64,000 bases of DNA from Lonsdalea populi (GTDB lineage: Bacteria > Pseudomonadota > Gammaproteobacteria > Enterobacterales > Enterobacteriaceae): contig NZ_CP065534.1 of assembly GCF_015999465.1 (NCBI RefSeq), positions 2,356,001-2,420,000 on the forward strand, read 5' to 3'. Shown here piece after piece: positions 57,904-64,000 of this stretch. The notes under the pieces were generated by a model. It was not told the DNA's origin, searched no databases, and worked only from the letters and a program-made list of their open reading frames with translations. The translations under genes were made by a program, and so were the position numbers. Positions within the stretch are counted from its first letter, which is position 1, and each line of letters begins with the position of its first letter.

Positions 57904-58712
57904 ATGAAGATGTGTCGGGTACTGAACGTCGCACGGGCCGGGTTCGCGTGGCTGCATAACCCTGTCTCCGCTCGCGACAAAGACCACCAACGCCTGCTGA
58001 CGCTTATCCGAGATTCGTATGCGCTGAGCGGCGGCGTATACGGCTACCGGCGGGTTCACGGCGATCTGAACGAAATCGGGGAAAGCTGTGGTAAAAACCG
58101 GGTGGGACGTATCATGCAACGGAACCGGATAAAAGCCGTTCGCGGTTATAAAGCTCCACGCCGCATAGCCGGCAGGCCTTCTGTCGTTGCCCCTAATCAC
58201 GTGCAGAGGCAGTTTACCGTGGTGAAACCCAATCAGGTCTGGGTAACGGATATCACCTATATCCGTACCTGGCAAGGCTGGTTGTATCTGGCGGTGGTTA
58301 TCGACCTCTTTGCCCGTAACGTGGTGGGCTGGTCAATGAAACCAACGCTGTCACGAGAACTGGCGCTGGACGCACTAATGATGGCGGTATGGCGGCGAAA
58401 ACCGGAAAGTGAGGTGATAGTACATAGCGATCAAGGCAGCCAGTATGGCAGCGACGACTGGCGACGCTTCTGCCGGGCTAATAACCTTGCGCCGAGCATG
58501 AGCCGGCGCGGCAACTGCTGAGCGTCAATGCCGTAGCAGAGTCGTTCTTCAGTTCGCTGAAAAAAGAGCGTATCAGAAAGCGTATATATAAAACCCGCGA
58601 TCTGGCCCGCGCCGATATCTTCGATAACATTGAAGTGTTCTACAACCGGGCCCGGCGTCACAGCCACCTGGGGGGCATCAGCCCGCAGGCCTTCGAACAG
58701 GCCTCGCCGTGA
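57904..58712 (+). pseudogene. IS3-family transposase orfB (copy 2), broken by a scar
   Basis: It runs in frame to MSRRGNC and then meets TGA at 58519-58521, because GGAT has been replaced by AGCGTC (net +2). The rest, with the catalytic Glu, follows in another frame to 58712. It also lacks one codon (GFAW instead of GFYAW) against copy 1. It cannot make active transposase. Confidence 0.87.
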
Positions 58713-58747
58713 GGACAGAATGTGTCTACTGATGTGGGGTCAGTCCA

Positions 58748-59130
58748 ATTTTGGTTAGAGCGTCATATCAAAACGGCTAACTTTTTGCCTAATTAGGGCC
58801 TTAATAAAACACAGAATCAACGCCCCTCAATTTCCTCGAAAAATAGCTCCCGCCTATGGAATCCAATAATAATCGAGCGCATCATCCCCGCCATCCTGCG
58901 GACGGTTTTCAGCAACGCGGTCCTGCCGGGAACCGGCGGCGAAGATGCCGTACAACTTGTCTCTCCCGCCCGATTGAGCGCCCTGACCACGAACCGCGTC
59001 CGTCGAAAAGCTCGCCCCCCGGCCACCGCCACGGGCCCCCGCCGATAAACGCCGGTGATGAAGCCACGATATGGCAAACCGTCGGAAAATGGCTGATGAT
59101 ACTAAATCACCAATTTTTTGGGACGCAAAC
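58748..59130. other. Region before mviM with no clear gene
   Basis: A GC-rich stretch of about 380 bases. Overlapping frames on both strands are open but none has a family match. It must contain the mviM promoter. Confidence 0.4.
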
Positions 59131-60048
59131 ATGAAAAAATTACGCATTGGCGTGGTGGGTTTGGGGGGGATTGCACAAAAAGCCTGGCTGCCGGTTCTGT
59201 CCGCCGCGACCGACTGGCAACTGGAGGGGGCGTTTTCGCCCACGCGCGAGAAAGCGTTGCCCATCTGTCACGCTTATCGTCTGCCCTACATCAGCTCGCT
59301 TAGCGAACTGGCGAAACGGTGCGACGCCGTGTTCGTCCATAGTTCCACCCGAACTCATTATGCCGTGGTCAGCGAACTGTTGCGTCAGGGCGTCCACGTC
59401 TGCGTCGATAAACCGTTAGCGGAAAATCTCGACGAAGCGGAAAGACTGGTGGAGCAGGCCCACAGCAAAAAGCTGACGCTGATGGTCAGCTTCAACCGCC
59501 GGTTTGCCCCGCTGTATCGCCAGCTGAAAGCCTGTTCGACCGACATGTCCTCGCTGCGTATGGATAAGCATCGCGGCGATAGCGTCGGTCCGAACGATGT
59601 GCGTTTTACCCTGCTGGACGACTATCTGCACGTAGTGGATACGGCGCTCTGGCTGGCGGAAGGGCAGGTCAACCTGCAGAGCGGCAATATCATCACGAAC
59701 GAAAAAGACCAGATGATCTATGCGGAACACCATTTCACGCGTCAGGATCTACAGATAACCACCAGCATGCATCGTCAAGCCGGCGGTCAGCAGGAGTTCA
59801 TCCAGGCCGTGTCGCGCGGCGCATTACTGCGCGTAACGGATATGCGGGAATGGTGCGAGAACCGCGGAGACGGCGTCGTTTTCCGGCCTGCGCCAGACTG
59901 GCAGAGCACGCTGGAACAGCGAGGGTTCGTCGGGTGTGCGCAACACTTCATCGACTGCGTTCAAAACCAAACCGCGCCGGAAACCTCCGGCGAACAGGCG
60001 TTGGTCGCGCAGCGCACGGTGGAAAAATTATTGCGCCGGCAGGCTTGA
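59131..60048 (+). CDS. mviM: MviM/YceM, Gfo/Idh/MocA-family oxidoreductase
   Basis: The 305-residue protein starts MKKLRIGVVGLGGIAQKAWLPVL and has the NAD-binding fold and the motif CVDKPLAEN of the family. Long blocks match E. coli MviM, such as FTLLDDYLHVVDTALWL and WQSTLEQRGFVGCA. Its biochemical role is unproved. In E. coli mviM lies directly before murJ (mviN); here the neighbour on the right is different. Confidence 0.92.
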   Translation: MKKLRIGVVGLGGIAQKAWLPVLSAATDWQLEGAFSPTREKALPICHAYRLPYISSLSELAKRCDAVFVHSSTRTHYAVVSELLRQGVHVCVDKPLAENLDEAERLVEQAHSKKLTLMVSFNRRFAPLYRQLKACSTDMSSLRMDKHRGDSVGPNDVRFTLLDDYLHVVDTALWLAEGQVNLQSGNIITNEKDQMIYAEHHFTRQDLQITTSMHRQAGGQQEFIQAVSRGALLRVTDMREWCENRGDGVVFRPAPDWQSTLEQRGFVGCAQHFIDCVQNQTAPETSGEQALVAQRTVEKLLRRQA

Positions 60049-60217
60049 TGGCCCAACGCGGCGCACGCGGGCGTGAGCGGAAAAGTGGGGCCGGGACGGC
60101 ATCATCGCTAGCGTCGACGCCTCTTCGTCCGAGCCCGCCAGCCCGGCCCCGGCCAGACGTGTTGACGTACTTGAAATGCAGTGGGCGAACGCTTTCGCCA
60201 TGCTAAACATCATAGGC

Positions 60218-60862
60218 TTAGGCCGCATAGGGATAAAAAAACGTCGTCGCCGTTTTCCATATCATCACGAGACCTAATAGTATCAGGATAACGCCCGGTA
60301 ATTTCCTCAACAAAAATTCAATGCGCTCAGAATGAAGGCGTTTCGCTCGCGCCATGAGGCAGCAATAAAAAATATTAAAAAAAGTAGCGCCCAGGCAAAA
60401 AAGAGCGCCAAGAACAAGAATTAAATATTTAGGACTATCATGATGAATAAATTGTGGAAAAAACGACACAAAGAAAATGCCGACTTTAGGATTAAGCACG
60501 CTGACGATGAGGCCGTTAAAAAGGAAGGATCCTGATTTTACTGGATCCTTATCCTTACTCGACCCCTTAATATCGACGGCGGGGGATGAATATATTCCAT
60601 ACCCCATCCAGATAAGATAAACCGCGCCGGCTAATTGGATCACCGAGTAAAAAAGCGGCATCGAGACGATCAACGCCGTCACGCCGAGCCAGGTCAGCAG
60701 CACATAAAAAAAGTAGCCGACGGCCAAGCCCGCGGCAGAAAGGAATGCGGCTCGCCATCCGGAATGTTGAAAACTTCCGGCGACATAAACGACATCGGCA
60801 CCGGGAATGGCATTAATCGTCAAGCTGGCGGTAAAAAACAATAACCAGTTAACATCCAGCAT
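60218..60862 (-). CDS. LysE/RhtB-family exporter
   Basis: The 214-residue protein has the family N-terminus (INAIPGADVVYVAGSFQHSGWRAAFLSAAGLAVGY) and about six membrane helices, including LIVSVLNPKVGIFFVSFFPQF. These proteins export amino acids and similar small compounds. It overlaps the end of the formyltransferase-like gene by 14 bases, so the two are linked. Confidence 0.88.
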   Translation of the reverse strand: MLDVNWLLFFTASLTINAIPGADVVYVAGSFQHSGWRAAFLSAAGLAVGYFFYVLLTWLGVTALIVSMPLFYSVIQLAGAVYLIWMGYGIYSSPAVDIKGSSKDKDPVKSGSFLFNGLIVSVLNPKVGIFFVSFFPQFIHHDSPKYLILVLGALFCLGATFFNIFYCCLMARAKRLHSERIEFLLRKLPGVILILLGLVMIWKTATTFFYPYAA

Positions 60863-61667
60863 GAATCGCTTCCTCTTTCATATTCAAGAACCGTTGCTCT
60901 GAAATTTCTTGTTTTTCTGATGTAAAATCTTTTCTCATAAATAGCGGCCCTGGTTGCTGGTTCTGATGCAACAGAGCATCCGTTAAGGTGAATGTATTTT
61001 CCTTCGATAAATAGTCGTACATCAGCTGAAATGCTAATAAATAAGACTCCCCTTTTATCGCCCAGATGGACTCTTGCTCCCATAAATGACTGATTTTTTC
61101 GCTCCTGATGATAGGACCGGTGTCTATACCTGCGTCGATATAATGAATCGTCGCGCCTGCCGCATTTTCCAAGGCCTCCGGACTTTCCAGAGCGGCGATT
61201 TGCTCGATAGCATGCATTCCCCTGGCGAAGGGTAAAACGGCGGAGTGCGCATTAATGATCTTGTTGTTAAAAAAACCCAGCCAACACGGTTTCAGCATAA
61301 TATCAAGAAACACCATCGCCCCGTCGGGTGAATGTTTTGATATCTGTTCCCGGTGCGTGTCCAAAAATCGTTCTGATAACGTCTTTGTATCGACAAGATA
61401 TGCGGATGAAAGAGCATGTGACTGCGGCACGCCGTATTTCTTCGCGAGGTAAATTTCAGCTTGGCTTAATCCGCCATAGGCCTTTTTTAATAACGCAACA
61501 TCGTCGTCGGTGATCCTTGCCCTCTTCGTCAGCTCGGCATGCACATTCGTTAACGTGGATTTATCCAGATTGCGCGCATTGCGTACAATCCACAGTATGT
61601 CTTCGTCTTTCAGTTTCTCGTGAAGAAAACTGGTATGAAAAAATGTTTCCGTTATACAAATTATCAT
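60849..61667 (-). CDS. Formyltransferase-family protein
   Basis: The 272-residue protein has the hallmark core of formyl transferases, NNKIINAHSAVLPFARGMHA (the N...H pair) and GATIHYIDAGIDTGPIIRSE, near residues 133-195. Such enzymes move a formyl group from N10-formyl-tetrahydrofolate to an amine. I chose the ATG at 61667 with GGGAAGG upstream. It is longer than GART and lacks the Fmt C-terminal domain. A substrate that is then exported by the adjoining LysE-type protein is a plausible guess. Confidence 0.8.
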   Translation of the reverse strand: MIICITETFFHTSFLHEKLKDEDILWIVRNARNLDKSTLTNVHAELTKRARITDDDVALLKKAYGGLSQAEIYLAKKYGVPQSHALSSAYLVDTKTLSERFLDTHREQISKHSPDGAMVFLDIMLKPCWLGFFNNKIINAHSAVLPFARGMHAIEQIAALESPEALENAAGATIHYIDAGIDTGPIIRSEKISHLWEQESIWAIKGESYLLAFQLMYDYLSKENTFTLTDALLHQNQQPGPLFMRKDFTSEKQEISEQRFLNMKEEAIHAGC

Positions 61668-61779
61668 TTTAACGCCTTCCCTATACATTCCATTCCGCCC
61701 AAGTCTCTTTGCGCGCGTTTTTTCTCTGTTGGTTGATTACTCTCTTCGCCTGCCTGGGCAGGCGCGCCCTTCCCTGATA

Positions 61780-64000
61780 TCAGGATGCCTGCAACGCTCG
61801 CCATACCCGTTCCGGCGTGGCGGGGAGATCAAGCAGACGATGCGGCCGCCCGTCCCGATGGGCGACGGCATCTTGCAGCGCGCACCAGACGGACATGCCC
61901 AGCATAAACGGCGGTTCGCCGACGGCCTTGGAGCGGAAAACGGTTTCTGCGGCGTTGTCCGCATGAGGCAGTAGCTGCACGCGAAAATCATGGGGGATGT
62001 CCGCTACCGTCGGTATTTTATAGGTCGCGCCGGTGTCCGTGAGCAAACACCCCTGCTCGTTCCACACCAGTTCCTCGGTGGTTACCCAGCCCATGCCCTG
62101 CACGAACCCGCCCTCCACCTGCCCGAGATCCAGCGCCGGATTCAGGGAGGCGCCGGCATCATGCAGAATATCGACCCGCTTGACCCGGTACTCGCCGGTC
62201 GACGTATCCACCACCACTTCCGCACAGGCCGCGCCATAAACGAAGTAGTAGAAAGGCTCGCCGCGCCCCGCCTCACGATCGTATTGGATGCCCGGAACCC
62301 GATAGTAGCCCGTGGCCGACAGCGGCACCTGATTGACCCACGCCAGATGCGCGACCTGCGCGAAGGTTAAATGCTGATTGCCCGCCCGCGCCACGCCGTT
62401 GTGGAACGCAACGTCCGCCGGGGAGCAGGCGTAAAGCCGACACAGCAGTTCGACCAGCCGCTGCTTGATGATCTCCGCCGCCTGCTGAGCCGCTTTACCG
62501 TTCAGGTCCGCGCCGCTGGAGGCGGCGGTCGGGGAGGTATTCGGCACCTTGCCCGTGTGCGTGGCGGTAACCTGAATCGACGCGATATCGATTTGCAGCA
62601 CCTGCGCCACAATCTGCGCCACTTTGGTATTGAGTCCCTGCCCCATCTCGGTTCCGCCGTGGTTCAACTGCACGCTGCCGTCGGTATACACCAGCAGCAA
62701 CGCGCCGGCCTGATTAAGAAAGGAGGCGGTGAACGAAATGCCGAATTTAATCGGCATCAGCGCCAACCCTCGCCGCAGCGTGGGATGCCGGGAATTAAAC
62801 GCCCCAATCTCCGCGCGGCGTTGGCGATAGGAAGCGCTTTGCTCCAGCCGTTCGGTGATGTCGTTCAGCCTGTTTTGCCTGACCGGCTGGTAGTAGTGGG
62901 TCACATTGCGATCCGTTATCCCGTAATAGTTGCGCTTGCGGACCGCCAGCGGATCCAGATGCAGCGTGCGCGCGATGTGTTCGATCACCTGTTCGACGGC
63001 CGCCATGCCCTGCGGTCCGCCGAAGCCGCGAAACGCGGTATTGGAGACGGTATGCGTCCGGCAGCGGTAGCCGGTGATGAGCGCGTCTCCCAGATAATAG
63101 GCGTTGTCGGCATGAAACATGGCGCGGTCGACAATCGAGCCCGAGAGATCCAGCGAATGGCCGCAGTTGGCCGCCAGATCGATCTTGACTCCGCTGAAAA
63201 CGCCGCGTTCATCGACGCCCACCTCGTAACGCACGAAAAAGCCGTGGCGCTTGCCGGTAATCCGCATATCGTCACGCCGCGACAGGCACATCTTGACCGG
63301 TCGCCCCGTCACGCTCGCGGCCAGCGCGCACAAACAGGCGACGCCCGCCCCCTGCGACTCCTTACCGCCGAACGCGCCGCCCATTCGGCGCATTTCCACC
63401 GTCACCCGGCTTTGGCTGACGCCGAGCACCGACGCCACCAGCTTCTGCACTTCGGTCGGGTTCTGGCTGGAGGCATAAACGACGACCGTCTGATTTTCTC
63501 CCGGGCAGACCAACGCCGACTGCGTCTCCAGATAAAAATGCTCCTGCCCGCCGACGTGAAACCCGCCCGTCAGGCGATGGGCCGCACGGGCCAACGCCGC
63601 GTCAACGTCGCCGCGGCGGTGCTCAAAAGGGCGCTCCACATAGTGTTGTTTCTCCAGCGCTTCCTTGACATCCAGAATCGGGGTCAGCACCTCGTAGTCG
63701 ATCACTGCCGCCTGCGCGCCCCGTCTGGCGGCCTCGCGCGATTCCGCCGCCACGACCAGCACGATCTGTCCCGCATAGTTCACCTCGTCCTCGGCCAGCA
63801 ACATATCGCCCGGCGCCAATGCGCCGATATCCGGATTTCCCGGTATCTGTCGCCGGGTCAGCACCGCCACCACGCCGGGTACGCGATAGCAAGGCTCGAC
63901 GTTCATAGACAGAATGCGCGCGTGCGCGTGGTCGCTCAGTCGCGGGCAGAGATGCAGCAGGCCTTCCGGTTCGGGGCGATCGTCGATATAACGCGCTTCG
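61780..64000 (-). CDS. xdhB: Xanthine dehydrogenase, molybdopterin-binding subunit (partial)
   Basis: The frame is open from the right edge to a stop at 61780, giving about 740 C-terminal residues. The first visible codons read EARYIDDRPEPEGLLHLCPRLSDHAHARILS, which is within the N-terminal part of XdhB, so only the first 20 or so residues are missing. Motifs include MRRMGGAFGGKESQG, TAFRGFGGPQGM, HGGTEMGQGLNTKVAQI and AVGEPPFMLGMSVW with the active Glu. The subunit carries the molybdenum cofactor that oxidises hypoxanthine and xanthine. The FAD/iron-sulphur subunit should lie beyond the right edge. The gene is markedly GC-rich. Confidence 0.93.
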   Translation of the reverse strand, partial: EARYIDDRPEPEGLLHLCPRLSDHAHARILSMNVEPCYRVPGVVAVLTRRQIPGNPDIGALAPGDMLLAEDEVNYAGQIVLVVAAESREAARRGAQAAVIDYEVLTPILDVKEALEKQHYVERPFEHRRGDVDAALARAAHRLTGGFHVGGQEHFYLETQSALVCPGENQTVVVYASSQNPTEVQKLVASVLGVSQSRVTVEMRRMGGAFGGKESQGAGVACLCALAASVTGRPVKMCLSRRDDMRITGKRHGFFVRYEVGVDERGVFSGVKIDLAANCGHSLDLSGSIVDRAMFHADNAYYLGDALITGYRCRTHTVSNTAFRGFGGPQGMAAVEQVIEHIARTLHLDPLAVRKRNYYGITDRNVTHYYQPVRQNRLNDITERLEQSASYRQRRAEIGAFNSRHPTLRRGLALMPIKFGISFTASFLNQAGALLLVYTDGSVQLNHGGTEMGQGLNTKVAQIVAQVLQIDIASIQVTATHTGKVPNTSPTAASSGADLNGKAAQQAAEIIKQRLVELLCRLYACSPADVAFHNGVARAGNQHLTFAQVAHLAWVNQVPLSATGYYRVPGIQYDREAGRGEPFYYFVYGAACAEVVVDTSTGEYRVKRVDILHDAGASLNPALDLGQVEGGFVQGMGWVTTEELVWNEQGCLLTDTGATYKIPTVADIPHDFRVQLLPHADNAAETVFRSKAVGEPPFMLGMSVWCALQDAVAHRDGRPHRLLDLPATPERVWRALQAS

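Larger units (their letters stand above)
57519..58747 (+). mobile_element. IS3-family element (copy 2) with IS110 excision-like scar
   Basis: Ends TGGACTGACCCC at 57519 and GGGGTCAGTCCA ending at 58747, 1,229 bp. It is nearly identical to copy 1. At the place where copy 1 is split by IS110 (58514-58530) this copy reads CTGCTGAGCGTCAATGCC instead of CTGCTGGGATAATGCC. Confidence 0.9.

Noticed and set aside
58817-59264. Overlapping frames on both strands before mviM
   Set aside because: GC-rich shadow frames, none with family features.

Overview
The window looks like the chromosome of an enterobacterium (Enterobacterales). It is probably a plant- or tree-associated member of the Pectobacteriaceae such as Brenneria, Lonsdalea or Pectobacterium. 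That placement is an inference: the housekeeping genes (pgsA, uvrC, uvrY, yecF, cycA, nac, mviM) and the tRNA genes are clearly enterobacterial but differ from Escherichia coli, and the mobile DNA is of types common in soft-rot and tree pathogens.

Left part (1-14.2 kb). A partial type VI secretion hcp gene runs off the left edge. It is followed by gene debris: a umuC fragment, the 3' end of an L-asparaginase gene, and a small relic of an integrase plus XRE-regulator module. Next comes a complete beta-glucoside-type locus on the minus strand: PTS EIIB-EIIC-EIIA, a GH1 6-phospho-beta-glucosidase, two Gfo/Idh/MocA oxidoreductases and a LamB/BglH-type porin. A divergent DeoR-family regulator reads the other way. 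An IS3-family element that has itself been split by an IS110-family element follows, then an older IS3 remnant and an integrase N-terminal fragment beside a tRNA-Gly gene.

Backbone (14.3-21.5 kb). tRNA-Gly, pgsA, uvrC, uvrY, yecF, tRNA-Lys(CUU), cycA, a truncated nac with an apparently intact sigma-54/NtrC control region, and tRNA-Asn.

Integrative conjugative element (21.5-55.97 kb). A P4-type integrase sits at the 3' end of tRNA-Asn, and a 17-bp direct repeat of the tRNA end at 55955-55971 marks the other border. Inside, in order: two tandem XRE regulators, a Ner-like and an AlpA-like regulator, an unknown protein, DUF2857 and DksA/TraR-like proteins; a three-gene ABC-3C conflict system; a GIY-YIG-type gene broken by one stop codon; a full VirB1-VirB11 type IV secretion operon with a VirB3-VirB4 fusion, EexN and KikA; a hairpin-rich probable oriT; a VirD4/MobB coupling protein and a MOB-C relaxase; a ccdAB toxin-antitoxin pair; an ArdC remnant; and a second defence block. 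That block holds SIR2 plus HerA (HerA cut off by an insertion sequence), IS debris, a protein with a nuclease-like C-terminal domain, and a DUF2971 protein. Int excises and integrates, MobC/MobB and VirB move the DNA, and the cargo looks like anti-phage or anti-plasmid functions.

Right part (56-64 kb). A second, decayed integrase next to attR shows that the tRNA-Asn site has been used more than once. A second copy of the IS3 element carries what looks like an IS110 excision scar. The window ends with mviM, a LysE-type exporter overlapping a formyltransferase-like gene, and the GC-rich molybdenum subunit gene of a xanthine dehydrogenase that runs off the right edge.
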